Positions 25,755 to 34,894 of a DNA stretch of 64,000 bases are shown piece after piece. How positions within the stretch are numbered: position 1 is the first letter of the stretch; each line of letters opens with the position of its first letter. The position numbers and the translations under genes are program-made. Source of the DNA: CALFXN01 sp937957815 (lineage in GTDB: Bacteria > Synergistota > Synergistia > Synergistales > Aminobacteriaceae); assembly GCA_036788195.1 (NCBI GenBank), contig DAIQNX010000002.1:93167-157166 (forward strand). Reading direction: 5' to 3'. The notes under the pieces are model-generated. The model was not told where the DNA came from, did no database searches, and saw only the letters and a program-made list of their open reading frames with translations.

Positions 25755-26827
25755 AGAATACGGCGTACCCGCGTATGGTTATCTTCAGGGAGCGGATCCT
25801 CGAAAACACGAGACGAATCGTCGGTCTCTGTCGCCGGTTCAATGTCTCGGTCACGGGGGTGACGAAGGGAATCTGCGCTCATCCCCGTATAGTCAGCGCT
25901 ATGCTTGAGGGCGGCTGCTCGCGACTTGCCGACAGCCGGATCGAGAATATCGCGAGACTCAGAGATTGCGCTCCCGCCGTTCCGCTGCTTCTCCTCAGAA
26001 TCCCCATGCCGAGCGAGATTCCCCTCGTTGTTGCAGGTGCCGATTGCTGCGTGGTTTCGATGAACGAAACGATTTATCTGATTCAGAGAGAGTGCGAGCG
26101 GATGCGGCGGGATTTCTCGGTTATGCTCATGTTCGATCTCGGCGACCTTCGGGAGGGATTCTGGCCGGACGAGACAGAATCGGTCGCTCACACGCTGCTC
26201 GAATGTCCGCGCGTCCGACCGACGGCCGTCGGCACGAATTTCGGTTGTTTCGGGGGAACGGTGCCTTCGGCGGAAGCACTCCGACAACTGCTCGATATAC
26301 GCGACCGTCTGCAGGCATTAGTGAATTCTCCCGTCGAAATTGTTTCCGGCGGTTCGACATCGTCGCTCGAGCTCCTCGAACGCGGCATACTCCCGGAAGG
26401 AATCACCGATCTTCGGATCGGAGAAGGCATTCTTCTCGGAAGCGACGTCACGAGGATGCGGCGTATCCCGTATTTATCCGGGACGACGATGATCCTGGAG
26501 GCGGAAATAGTGGAAGTCCGTAGAAAACCTTCCGTTCCGTTAGGAGAGATCGCATACGATGCCTTCGGCCATATCCCGTGTTTCGAGGATCGGGGCTCGA
26601 GGCTCCGTGCCATCGCCGCCGTCGGCAAACAGGACGTCGACATAGAAGGACTGGATCCGATCGACCACGGAGTCGCGATTCTCGGCGCATCGAGCGATCA
26701 TCTCATACTCGATGTCGATGATATGACCGTCCCCCCGAGCATAGGAGAAACGGTCCGCTTCGCCCTGAGGTATTCGGCTATGCTCGATCTGGCGACGTCT
26801 CCGTACGTCCCTCTCGATATTCTGTGA
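25751..26827 (+). CDS. alanine/ornithine racemase family PLP-dependent enzyme
   Basis: A 358-residue fold-type III PLP enzyme. VTGVTKGICAHPRIVSAMLEGG carries the PLP lysine (VTK), ADSRIENIARLRD follows, then VMLMFDLGDLREGF, VGTNFGCFGG, SGGSTSSLELL and DLRIGEGILLGSD. This pattern matches the ornithine racemase (Orr)/YhfX-like branch rather than classical Alr, whose C-terminal domain signature is absent. D-ornithine production would serve ornithine fermentation or peptidoglycan; substrate is not determined by sequence alone. It overlaps nfo by 4 bases and lies 15 bases ahead of cdaA. Confidence 0.8.
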   Translation: MKNTAYPRMVIFRERILENTRRIVGLCRRFNVSVTGVTKGICAHPRIVSAMLEGGCSRLADSRIENIARLRDCAPAVPLLLLRIPMPSEIPLVVAGADCCVVSMNETIYLIQRECERMRRDFSVMLMFDLGDLREGFWPDETESVAHTLLECPRVRPTAVGTNFGCFGGTVPSAEALRQLLDIRDRLQALVNSPVEIVSGGSTSSLELLERGILPEGITDLRIGEGILLGSDVTRMRRIPYLSGTTMILEAEIVEVRRKPSVPLGEIAYDAFGHIPCFEDRGSRLRAIAAVGKQDVDIEGLDPIDHGVAILGASSDHLILDVDDMTVPPSIGETVRFALRYSAMLDLATSPYVPLDIL

Positions 26828-26842
26828 CGAAAGGACCGGAAT

Positions 26843-27658
26843 ATGTTCGATCTCTTCAGGTGGCATGATTTCCTCGACATAGCGATCGTTTCCTTTATCA
26901 TCTACAAACTTCTCCTGCTCCTTGTCGGAACACGGGCAATGCAGCTCGTCAAAGGGCTTATCATCATCGCGTTCCTCACGGTGGGTGCGAGGATCCTGGA
27001 TATGAGAACTCTCTCCTGGTTCGTCGGAAAGGCTCTCGGAGTATTGCTCATCGCAATTCCGATCGTATTCCAGCCCGAACTCAGAAAAATGCTCGAGGAA
27101 CTCGGGAGAGGGAACATCTGGCGTCGGGGGCGTTCACAGATACGCGCCGAATTTCTGAGCCAGGAGATCCTGCGTGCCCTCGTATCGATGAAGACGCAAA
27201 AGGTCGGGGCTCTCGTCGTGCTCCAGAGAAATACCGGGCTCAAGGATTTCTGGAGGACCGCCGTTGTTCTGAACTCCGAGATTACGCAGGAACTTCTGTC
27301 GACTATTTTCTACCCCGGAACGCCGCTTCACGACGGGGCGGTTATCATCGACAGAGACGTTCTGGTGGCGGCAGCCTGCTACCTTCCACTGACCGAGAAC
27401 ACAGATCTCGCACGATGGATCGGAACGCGTCACAGAGCCGCGCTCGGCGTGACTGAAGTCTCCGATGCGCTTGCCCTTGTCGTTTCGGAAGAACGGGGAG
27501 AAATCGCACTTACGATCAACGGACACCTGTCGCGAAATCTGAAAGACGCGCAGGTCTACAAACTGTTGCTGCACTATTTCGGTGCGGAGGAACCCATGAA
27601 GACCTCCCTGCGGAAGCGCATTCTCGACAGTCTGGCCGCATTCTGGACGAAGGAGTAG
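26843..27658 (+). CDS. cdaA: diadenylate cyclase CdaA (c-di-AMP synthase)
   Basis: A 271-residue membrane enzyme making c-di-AMP from two ATP. Three transmembrane segments occupy residues ~8-80. The DAC domain follows, with the catalytic DGA in PGTPLHDGAVII and GTRHRAALGVTE, plus FQPELRKMLEELGRG at the membrane-domain junction. It starts the classic cdaA-cdaR-glmM cluster. c-di-AMP controls potassium and osmotic balance and cell-wall homeostasis. The HD-type phosphodiesterase that would degrade it lies at 45.7 kb in this window. Confidence 0.97.
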   Translation: MFDLFRWHDFLDIAIVSFIIYKLLLLLVGTRAMQLVKGLIIIAFLTVGARILDMRTLSWFVGKALGVLLIAIPIVFQPELRKMLEELGRGNIWRRGRSQIRAEFLSQEILRALVSMKTQKVGALVVLQRNTGLKDFWRTAVVLNSEITQELLSTIFYPGTPLHDGAVIIDRDVLVAAACYLPLTENTDLARWIGTRHRAALGVTEVSDALALVVSEERGEIALTINGHLSRNLKDAQVYKLLLHYFGAEEPMKTSLRKRILDSLAAFWTKE

Positions 27659-27663
27659 AGCCG

Positions 27664-28893
27664 ATGGGAGAGAAAATGAAACGACTCGACGATCTTTTGA
27701 CGTCTCCCATGTTTCTGAGGGGAATTTCCGTTCTCATCGCCTTTTTCCTCTGGTTCTACGTTGGTGCGGATCGCATGGGTGATTCTATGAAAACCCTGCG
27801 TTGCAAGGTCGAGTATCTGAATGTCCCGCCGCAGACGGTTCTGAAGACGGACGTCACCGAGGTAGACGTCCACGTTTCCGGGATGCGGACGATTCTCGCG
27901 ACGCTCGGTTCGGACGCGATCGCGTGCGAGGTAGACACGAGAGGGCTTTCCGTGGGAAAATACCGGCTTGCCGTCCGTACGGTCCTTCCGAAGGACGTAA
28001 AACTGATCGATATTTCTCCATCACAGATCGATATCGAGATGATACGGTTCATCGACCGACTCATACCGGTTGAGATCGAAGTTCGCGAGGGACTGCCGTC
28101 CGGAGTTTACCTGGAATCGGTCGAGATTATCCCAAAGGACGTCACGGTTCGCGGGGTCGAAAAAGATCTTGCGAAAGTCGGCGGAGCCAGGGTTCGTCCG
28201 ACGCTCGAAGAGCTTCAGCGCGGAGGGGAGCTTCTTCTTCCGGTAGATATCGCGAAATCGGAGGAATTCGAGAAGGACGTCACCGTCGAGCCTAAAAAAA
28301 TCCGCTTGCGCGGTGTGCTTGTGAAGGGGATTCCCCAGAAAGCGTTTCCGATTCACGTCAATCTCGTCGGAAAACCTGCGGATGACTTCGATGTCAGGAC
28401 GATTATGAGCGAACCCGCTGAAGCGATGATTCAGGGGCCGCAGCCGTTTCTGAATGGTATGCAGGCGGTCGAAACCGAATCGCTCGATATCGAGGGAATC
28501 TCGGGGGACAGGGAGTACCGGGTTCGGATCCTCAAACCGGCTGACGAGACAGTTCGGGTCGTCAGCCCGGAACAGGTGCGGGTTTCGGTTTCGCTGAAAA
28601 AAAAGGCGAAGGCGAAAACGCTCTCGCGAATCGCGGTCGGAATCGAAGGCAAGAGCGTATATCCGGCGTGGAGCGTCGATCCCTCTTTCGTCAATGTGAC
28701 ACTGGAGGGCACCCCGTCGGACCTGGCGACTCTCGAAAGCGCCGATCTGCCCTTCCGTGCCGTCGTGAATGTCACGAACGTAATTTCCAGGAAACTCCTC
28801 GTGCCTGTGCTGATCCGGAACATCGCATCGAAAAATGTCCGTGTGCTCCGCGTCGAGCCGCAGAACGTAACGGTTACGGCGATTGTGGATTGA
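27664..28893 (+). CDS. cdaR: CdaR / YbbR-domain regulator of diadenylate cyclase
   Basis: A 409-residue protein with one N-terminal membrane anchor (FLRGISVLIAFFLWFYV, residues ~18-36) and then tandem YbbR beta-domains outside the membrane. Repeated motifs such as VTEVDVHVSGMRTIL, ITPSQIDIE-type strands and PKDVTVRGVEKDL are the YbbR hallmark. CdaR binds CdaA and tunes its activity. It sits between cdaA and glmM, 5 bases after cdaA. Confidence 0.9.
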   Translation: MGEKMKRLDDLLTSPMFLRGISVLIAFFLWFYVGADRMGDSMKTLRCKVEYLNVPPQTVLKTDVTEVDVHVSGMRTILATLGSDAIACEVDTRGLSVGKYRLAVRTVLPKDVKLIDISPSQIDIEMIRFIDRLIPVEIEVREGLPSGVYLESVEIIPKDVTVRGVEKDLAKVGGARVRPTLEELQRGGELLLPVDIAKSEEFEKDVTVEPKKIRLRGVLVKGIPQKAFPIHVNLVGKPADDFDVRTIMSEPAEAMIQGPQPFLNGMQAVETESLDIEGISGDREYRVRILKPADETVRVVSPEQVRVSVSLKKKAKAKTLSRIAVGIEGKSVYPAWSVDPSFVNVTLEGTPSDLATLESADLPFRAVVNVTNVISRKLLVPVLIRNIASKNVRVLRVEPQNVTVTAIVD

Positions 28894-28923
28894 TGAGGCT
28901 TCTGCAGGAAGGTGAGGCACATT

Positions 28924-30321
28924 ATGGAAGGTGAAAAGAAGGTTCGCTGTCTGTTCGGTACGGACGGTGTCCGGGACGTTGCAAACAAGGGATTGATGAC
29001 ACCGGAACTGGCGCTTCGGCTCGGACGTTCCTTCGTGCTTTACCTCACGGAACGCGGAGTTCCGCGGCCGCGCGTCGTCGTCGGCCGTGATACGAGACGT
29101 TCGGGAATCATGATCGAATCAGCCGTCGTCGCCGGGATGATGTCCGCGGGAGCGCATGTCCTCGATGCCGGAGTCATTCCGACGCCGGGAGTGAGCTTTC
29201 TCGTCCGGCATCGTCACGCGAACGGCGGGTGCATCATCAGCGCGTCCCACAATCCTGCCGAATATAACGGGATCAAATTCCTCGACTGCGAAGGACGCAA
29301 ACTTGCGGACGAATCCGAAGCGACAATCGAGGAGTATCTCGGGGATAATCTTATTGACGACTGGCGACCGACGGGCGCCTCAGTCGGGATTTCGGAGGAC
29401 GTCTCTTCCGGCGGGGACGAATATTCGCAGTGGATCCTGACGCTTCTTCATGAACCGAAACTCGCCGACTGTCCGGTCGTCGTCGACTGTGCGAATGGCG
29501 CGGCGGTTCCTGTTTTCGGGCGATTGTCGCAGCGGCTTCCCGGATGGAGCTTCATCGGGATGGAGCCGACAGGTCTGAACATAAACGAAGGCTTCGGCGT
29601 CATGCATATGGCGTCGCTCGCTGATTCCGTCCTAGCGAAACGCGCCTCGTTCGGTATAGCCTACGATGGGGACGCCGATCGAGTGCTCTGCGTCGACGGC
29701 TGCGGGAGAATCATCGACGGCGATATCATGCTGTGGGTTCTCGGACGCTGGTTGTCGCGTTCCGGGTCGCTCGGCAGCGGGGTTGTAGCGACTGTCATGA
29801 GCAACATGGCGCTCGAGGAACATCTCGTAGCGGAAGGGATCGAGGTCTTTCGTTGTCCCGTCGGCGACAGGTACGTCATGGAGACGATGAGGCATCACGG
29901 AGCCGCTCTCGGCGGTGAACAATCGGGACATATCATCCTGTCGCAGTTCGTCATGACCGGTGACGGGCTTTGCACGGGATTCCTCTTTCTGCGTGCATGC
30001 GCTGAACTGGGAGAAGATATTTCCACGCTCGTCGATCGTTTCGGCCGATATCCGCAACTGCTTCGGAACGTCGAGATGTCACGCGAATCGAGATTGAGCT
30101 TCGACAGGATCCGCGAAATATCGCAGTCTGCGGCGGATATGCTCGGAGACGAAGGACGCGTGTTGATACGGCCGTCGGGGACCGAACCTCTTCTCCGCGT
30201 TCTGGTCGAAGCGAAGGATCCGGACAAAATGCGCGAAGTGTCGGAAATCATTCTCGAACGCATCCGTTCCATCAACGGAAAAGAAGTCTCTCCACATTCT
30301 AAGGAGGCTGTTTCGCGGTGA
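28924..30321 (+). CDS. glmM: phosphoglucosamine mutase
   Basis: A 465-residue enzyme interconverting glucosamine-6-P and glucosamine-1-P. LFGTDGVRDVAN is the family start. The phospho-serine is Ser108 in ISASHNPAEYNGIKF (SASHNP, as expected for GlmM). The metal loop is AYDGDADRVLCVD, the sugar loop GGEQSGHII, and the phosphate loop RPSGTEPLLRV. The ATG at 28924 is preferred to an in-frame GTG at 28912, which lies in the ribosome site. In Firmicutes GlmM binds and inhibits CdaA; the clustering supports the same link here. Confidence 0.95.
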   Translation: MEGEKKVRCLFGTDGVRDVANKGLMTPELALRLGRSFVLYLTERGVPRPRVVVGRDTRRSGIMIESAVVAGMMSAGAHVLDAGVIPTPGVSFLVRHRHANGGCIISASHNPAEYNGIKFLDCEGRKLADESEATIEEYLGDNLIDDWRPTGASVGISEDVSSGGDEYSQWILTLLHEPKLADCPVVVDCANGAAVPVFGRLSQRLPGWSFIGMEPTGLNINEGFGVMHMASLADSVLAKRASFGIAYDGDADRVLCVDGCGRIIDGDIMLWVLGRWLSRSGSLGSGVVATVMSNMALEEHLVAEGIEVFRCPVGDRYVMETMRHHGAALGGEQSGHIILSQFVMTGDGLCTGFLFLRACAELGEDISTLVDRFGRYPQLLRNVEMSRESRLSFDRIREISQSAADMLGDEGRVLIRPSGTEPLLRVLVEAKDPDKMREVSEIILERIRSINGKEVSPHSKEAVSR

Positions 30322-31196
30322 ATCATCGCATGACCGATATGAAAGCGCCCGTTTCAAAGTGCCTGTTCCCTGCAGCCGGACTTGGAACGCGTTTTCTTCC
30401 CGCAACGAAAGAAACGCCGAAGGAAATGCTACCACTTGTCGACCGTCCGATCATCTCCTACGGAGTCGAAGAGGCCGTCGCCTCGGGATGCAGCGATATC
30501 GTCATCATCACTGGAAGAACGAAACGATCGATGGAGGATTATTTCGATCGTTCCTGGGAGCTCGAAGCGTTGCTCGAGCAGAGGGGAAAGAAGGAACTTC
30601 TCGAAAGGGTCCGGAGCGTGTCCGAGGGGAAAAACATCGTCTATGCGCGCCAGCCGGAGCCGTTGGGGTTGGGACATGCCGTCTCTTGCGGAGAACCATT
30701 TTGCCGCGACGGGTTCTTTGGAGTCATACTGCCCGACGACGTCATGATCGGCGAGCCGCCGGTGCTCTCCCAGCTGGTTTCCGTACACGACAGGCTTGGC
30801 GGCAGCGTAATCGCGCTCGAGGAGGTTTCCGAGGAGGATACCGCCCGCTACGGGGTGGTTGCGGCGGAGCGCGTCGAGGATAACGTGTACCGGATTCTCG
30901 ATCTGGTCGAAAAACCGGGACCTGAAAAGGCTCCGAGCAGGCTTGCGATCATGGGAAGATACGTTCTCTCCCCGACAATCTTTCCTCTGATTCGCGACGT
31001 TCGCCCGGGGGCGGGGGGGGAGATTCAGCTCACGGATGCGATCCGGCTCCTGAAGGACGTTGAGTCCCTCTGGGGAGTCGTGTATTCGGGAAAGCGGCTG
31101 GATTGCGGAACCCAAACGGGGTGGCTGTACGCGAACGTAGCGATGGCGATGCGCGATCCCGTGTTGCGCCGTGTCGTCGAGAGCGCGCTTTCCTGA
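30318..31196 (+). CDS. galU: UTP-glucose-1-phosphate uridylyltransferase
   Basis: A 292-residue nucleotidyltransferase making UDP-glucose for envelope glycans. KCLFPAAGLGTRFLPATKETPKEML is the nucleotide-binding signature, VDRPIISYGVEEAVASG follows, then PEPLGLGHAVSCGEPF and GEIQLTDAI. The GTG start overlaps the glmM stop (GTGA), and AGGAGG lies 10 bases upstream. A 222-base gap follows, occupied by the glmS ribozyme. Confidence 0.95.
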   Translation: MNHRMTDMKAPVSKCLFPAAGLGTRFLPATKETPKEMLPLVDRPIISYGVEEAVASGCSDIVIITGRTKRSMEDYFDRSWELEALLEQRGKKELLERVRSVSEGKNIVYARQPEPLGLGHAVSCGEPFCRDGFFGVILPDDVMIGEPPVLSQLVSVHDRLGGSVIALEEVSEEDTARYGVVAAERVEDNVYRILDLVEKPGPEKAPSRLAIMGRYVLSPTIFPLIRDVRPGAGGEIQLTDAIRLLKDVESLWGVVYSGKRLDCGTQTGWLYANVAMAMRDPVLRRVVESALS

Positions 31197-31243
31197 AAGG
31201 AAGGGGGAGAGAAAAGAGAAAAAAACGCGCTGATCTTTTACCG

Positions 31244-31401
31244 AAGCGCCAGGACTGGTCTATGCCAGTTGACGAGGACGGGGGAGAATCGAACGTTCGG
31301 CGGATGCCCTCGGGGTGTGGAACGCGCCCGCAAAGCCTGAAACCCCGAAAGACGGGGAGCGATTCCCGGGACAAGGGACGGCAGTTCCGTGTGTTCGAAA
31401 A
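31244..31401 (+). ncRNA. glmS self-cleaving ribozyme / glucosamine-6-phosphate riboswitch
   Basis: The core of the glmS ribozyme is readable: AAGCGCCAGGACTGG (31244 on), a short P1-P2 hairpin returning as CCAGTTGACGAGGACGGGG, then GAATCGAACGTTCGGCGGATG and CCCTCGG. These match the conserved P2/P2.1/P2.2 pseudoknotted core. Downstream, CCCCGAAAGACGGGG and GATTCCCGGGACAAGGGA are consistent with P3/P4. Cleavage is expected between A31245 and G31246, with glucosamine-6-P as cofactor, lowering glmS mRNA when the product is plentiful. It lies immediately 5' of glmS. The 3' boundary is approximate. Confidence 0.93.
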
Positions 31402-31418
31402 GGCGGTGCAGAAGACTC

Positions 31419-33245
31419 ATGTGCGGAATCGTTGGCTACGTGGGCTACAGGACGGCTGTGGACGTCCTCCTCGATGGAATGAAACGGCTAGAATACCGCG
31501 GATACGACTCCGCGGGGGTTGCGGTTTCCAATGACGGATTATTGAAGATCGTCAAGGAAGTCGGAAAAGTATCGGATCTCGAAAGGATCCTGGTGAACGA
31601 AAAACTTCCGGGAACGCGCGGAATCGGTCATACGCGATGGGCGACGCATGGAGGCGTGTCTGTCGTCAATGCTCATCCGCACTGTGACGAATGCCGGAAG
31701 ATCGTTCTCGTTCACAACGGGATCATCGAAAACTATCAGAAGATCAAGGACGAACTCTCCGACGAGGGCGTCGCTTTTCTTTCCCAAACGGATACGGAGG
31801 TCGCTGCGCAGCTTCTTTCCAGGATGTTCGATGGCGATCCGATCGAGGCGCTCGTCCGGCTGAATCGCCGTCTCACGGGATCATTCGCTCTCGTCGTCAT
31901 CATGAACGACGTGCCGGACAAAATCTATTGCATCCGCAGGGGATCGCCGCTCGTTCTCGGCAGCGCGAAGGGCGAGGCGTTCTGTGCTTCGGACGTTCCG
32001 GCACTGTTGCCGTATACGCAGGATGTCTGCTACCTCGAAGACGGCGACATCGCGGAACTCGGTACCGGGGGAGTCCGCGTCTTCGACATGAACGGAAAGA
32101 GGCGGCACCCGAAGGAAACGCACATCGACTGGGATGTGACCATGGTCGACAAATGCGGGTTCCCGCATTTTATGCTGAAGGAGATGAATGAACAGAGCGG
32201 GGTTCTCCGAAACGCTCTCGAAGGGCGCCTGAAGGACGACCTCTTCGACCTCTCGGCGGAAATGAAACTTTCCCCTTCGGAAGCGCGGGAAATAAACCGC
32301 GTGCATTTCGTCGCCTGCGGTTCGTCATACTATGCGGCTCTTTCCGCAGAGCGACTCTTCGAAAGAATGGCCGATTGCGATATCAGGGTCGATGTTTCCT
32401 CGGAATACCGGTACAGGAAATTTCCCATCGACGAGAAAACGCTCGCGGTTTTCGTTTCGCAGTCAGGAGAAACGGCGGATACTCTCGCGGCGGTCCGGCG
32501 CGCGCGTTCCGAAGGCGCCAGAACGTGTGCGATCACCAACGTCCCGGGATCCACGATCACCCGGGACGTTGCCGATGTTCTGCAGCTCAGGGCGGGACCG
32601 GAGATAGGGGTTGCGGCGACGAAGACATTCATGGCGCAGATGGGCACGCTCTCCATCCTTTCGCTCTATCTTGCGAGACTTCGTGGGACGTCGGATGAAA
32701 GCGAACAAAAACGATTCGCGGATGCGTTCAGGCTTCTGCCGTACAAACTCGAGTCCGTTCTTCAGTCGTATCCCACGATTCAGTCTCTCGCGAAAAAATA
32801 CGCGACGGCAAAGGACTTCCTTTTCCTCGGACGCGGTGTCTCGTTTCCGATCGCGCTCGAAGGAGCCCTCAAACTCAAGGAAATATCGTATGTCCACGCG
32901 GAAGCGTACGCCGCCGGCGAGATGAAGCACGGTCCCATAGCCCTTCTCGATCCTGCCGTTCCGGTTTTCGCAATCGTGCCTAGGGATTCGCTGTACGAGA
33001 AGACGGTTTCGAACATTCTCGAGGCGAAGGCCCGGAGGTCGCCGGTCATTGCCCTCACCACCGAAGGGAATGACGAGATGTCCAGAATCGCTGACGATGT
33101 CGTCACCGTTCCAGAAACGATGGAGCCTCTCAGTGGGTTTCTCTCGGTTGTTCCTTTGCAGCTGTTCGCGTATGCGGTCGCGCGGGAACGCGGATGCGAT
33201 ATCGATCAGCCCAGAAATCTCGCGAAGAGCGTTACAGTGGAGTAG
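31419..33245 (+). CDS. glmS: glutamine-fructose-6-phosphate aminotransferase (isomerizing)
   Basis: A 608-residue enzyme producing glucosamine-6-P from fructose-6-P and glutamine. The start MCGIVGYVG places the N-terminal nucleophile cysteine directly after Met. GIGHTRWATHGG and NGIIENYQ belong to the glutaminase domain. Two SIS domains follow (CGSSYYAALSAERLFE, SQSGETADT; then LGRGVSFPIALEGALKLKEISY). The C-terminus ends with PRNLAKSVTVE, the conserved tail. Expression is under the upstream ribozyme. A strong terminator follows 37 bases after the stop. Confidence 0.97.
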   Translation: MCGIVGYVGYRTAVDVLLDGMKRLEYRGYDSAGVAVSNDGLLKIVKEVGKVSDLERILVNEKLPGTRGIGHTRWATHGGVSVVNAHPHCDECRKIVLVHNGIIENYQKIKDELSDEGVAFLSQTDTEVAAQLLSRMFDGDPIEALVRLNRRLTGSFALVVIMNDVPDKIYCIRRGSPLVLGSAKGEAFCASDVPALLPYTQDVCYLEDGDIAELGTGGVRVFDMNGKRRHPKETHIDWDVTMVDKCGFPHFMLKEMNEQSGVLRNALEGRLKDDLFDLSAEMKLSPSEAREINRVHFVACGSSYYAALSAERLFERMADCDIRVDVSSEYRYRKFPIDEKTLAVFVSQSGETADTLAAVRRARSEGARTCAITNVPGSTITRDVADVLQLRAGPEIGVAATKTFMAQMGTLSILSLYLARLRGTSDESEQKRFADAFRLLPYKLESVLQSYPTIQSLAKKYATAKDFLFLGRGVSFPIALEGALKLKEISYVHAEAYAAGEMKHGPIALLDPAVPVFAIVPRDSLYEKTVSNILEAKARRSPVIALTTEGNDEMSRIADDVVTVPETMEPLSGFLSVVPLQLFAYAVARERGCDIDQPRNLAKSVTVE

Positions 33246-33281
33246 GAGCAGCCTGGGAGACGACCGCTCCGGAATGATGTG

Positions 33282-33320
33282 ACGGGGGAAAGGGGTTTCA
33301 CCCTTTCCCCCGTTGTTTTA
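33282..33320. terminator. bidirectional terminator between glmS and the convergent - strand operon
   Basis: A 13-bp perfect stem, ACGGGGGAAAGGG (33282-33294) with CCCTTTCCCCCGT (33301-33313), around a 6-base loop. On the + strand TGTTTTATT follows. It overlaps the last codon of the - strand gene. Confidence 0.8.
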
Positions 33321-34364
33321 TTCGGGGGCCGGTTCGGGGAAATAGATTCTGAGGTGAGTCACGCGATTCAGCGCGGAGTCGTTTCTGCCTGTCGAATTCG
33401 GGAGTTTCCGCCAGCTTCCGCCGTCGATGCGGCAGAGGACGAGCGGACGGCGTCCGTACGTCCCGAGCAGGGTAGGGAGTCTGTCCGAAAGTTGAGCGCC
33501 CGGAATGAGGGAACCGAGGAAAAGCGGCGCGTGGCCTTCGAGTGACGTTCGAGACTCGGGCGCCACGATGAGCCATTGAGTCATATCCCACGCCGACACC
33601 ATTTCGCTTGATTTCGAGTGCGTGAACGGCAGGATCTGGAATCCTCCGATGTCGCCCCGTAAAGAGGTACATACGTCGATGACTCCGGGGTGGTTCGCAC
33701 GGATTCGACCTATTCCCTGGAATTGCGTCCCGCCGAATCGCCCGACGCCTGCAAGAGGACGCAGGACGCGCGCGATGATAGAAGGGCCTTTCGAGTCCCA
33801 TGCGATGATGCGTCCGCCGGGGCGGTTCTCTATGTCCACAAGATACGGATGTTCAGCCTCAACGTATTCGATGACGATGATGTCACCCTTTGCGGGGACG
33901 GTTTCCGGACCAAGCGGCGCGACCCGTCCGGAAGCGCTGCGGATCGATACCCGCGATCCCGTCGGAGGGGCATATCCGCCGAAAAGGCCGGTTCCCGCAG
34001 GAGAACGTATGCTTACGAAGCTGCTTTCCCCCGCTGCGGGGGCTACGGTATGTTCAGGGAGAATGCTGATCGTCCTTCCTTTCCCCTGCTCTTTCGAGAC
34101 GAGCAGATGGATTGCGTTCACCGCCGACGCGCAGACCGTGCCCGGAATCCCCCACTTCGTCGCCGTAAACGATGGCCATCTGCTGGATGTCGGAACGGCG
34201 GCGACGAGCCCCGCATCGAAGTGAGGGGCGCCGTCCGACAGTTCGACGAAAGCGTGCGCTCCCGGGGTACATGGTATGATCGCACGCTCGGGCAACGGTT
34301 CGGCGAAGCACGGGGAAAGGCCCAGGATCGCAAGCGCGAGCGCGAAAAACTGAGAAAATCTCAT
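33318..34364 (-). CDS. secreted protein of unknown function
   Basis: I do not recognise this 348-residue protein. It begins with a clear signal peptide (MRFSQFFALALAILGLSPCFAEP, cut after Ala ~21). The mature part looks beta-rich, with many Gly, Pro and short hydrophobic strands (KGDIIVIEYVEAEHPYLVDI, GGRIIAWDSKGPSIIARVL). Only a few cysteines are present, and there is no C-terminal membrane anchor or lipobox. GAGGTGA lies just upstream of the ATG. It is the last gene of a three-gene - strand operon after a CPBP protease (14-base gap). Envelope function is inferred only from the signal peptide and neighbours. Confidence 0.7.
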   Translation of the reverse strand: MRFSQFFALALAILGLSPCFAEPLPERAIIPCTPGAHAFVELSDGAPHFDAGLVAAVPTSSRWPSFTATKWGIPGTVCASAVNAIHLLVSKEQGKGRTISILPEHTVAPAAGESSFVSIRSPAGTGLFGGYAPPTGSRVSIRSASGRVAPLGPETVPAKGDIIVIEYVEAEHPYLVDIENRPGGRIIAWDSKGPSIIARVLRPLAGVGRFGGTQFQGIGRIRANHPGVIDVCTSLRGDIGGFQILPFTHSKSSEMVSAWDMTQWLIVAPESRTSLEGHAPLFLGSLIPGAQLSDRLPTLLGTYGRRPLVLCRIDGGSWRKLPNSTGRNDSALNRVTHLRIYFPEPAPE

Positions 34365-34378
34365 GTCACATCACCTCT

Positions 34379-34894
34379 TCAGGGTAAGGGGAAAAACCAG
34401 ACCGACCATACGTTTCCGAGTGCGTGATATACGACTCCCGGAAGGACCGTTCCATGACGGAATCGGAGATATCCCATCACGAGCCCCGGGAAAAACGTCG
34501 CGAGACGAAGTGGCCCCGGGGTGACGAACATGTGCGAGGCGGCGAACACGAAGGAGACGAGCACGATGCTCAAAACCGGATTGAGAAAGCGGGAAACGAG
34601 TGTCTGGAGCCACCCGCGAAAAAAGGTCTCCTCGATAATAGCCGCTGCGATTCCTGAAGCCAGAAGTGATACAGTCTCCCTTGGCGGGAAAAAATGCGGA
34701 ACATGCGCTCCGGGCCAGTGGATCGCGACCGGAGTCAATGGAATCAGCGTCAGGACGATAAGGAGAACTGACTCGCGAAGCGCGCGCGGGGAAGCGATCC
34801 AGAGAAGGCCGTAGTCTGAAAGGGGCTCTTTCCGGAAATAACACCACGCGTACGGAAAATACAAAAGGAACGCTGCGACCAGGATAGGGAGCAC
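34379..34894 (-). CDS. CPBP family intramembrane (glutamic-type) protease
   Basis: A 171-residue polytopic membrane protein. All three CPBP/Rce1-type motifs are visible: EETFFRG (Glu88, Glu89, Arg93), FAASHMF (FxxxH) and YHALGNVW (HxxxN). About four to five hydrophobic segments surround them. Relatives cleave prenylated or small membrane-embedded substrates, or process peptides and sorting tags. The start is a GTG that overlaps the stop of the upstream gene (TAGTG). The gene is coupled between a small membrane protein and a secreted protein; whether either is its substrate cannot be told. Confidence 0.83.
   Translation of the reverse strand: MLPILVAAFLLYFPYAWCYFRKEPLSDYGLLWIASPRALRESVLLIVLTLIPLTPVAIHWPGAHVPHFFPPRETVSLLASGIAAAIIEETFFRGWLQTLVSRFLNPVLSIVLVSFVFAASHMFVTPGPLRLATFFPGLVMGYLRFRHGTVLPGVVYHALGNVWSVWFFPLP

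Noticed and set aside
33690..34427. + strand frames opposite the secreted protein gene
   Set aside because: The - strand frame has a clean signal peptide, ribosome site and operon context. The + frames have biased composition and no starts with ribosome sites.
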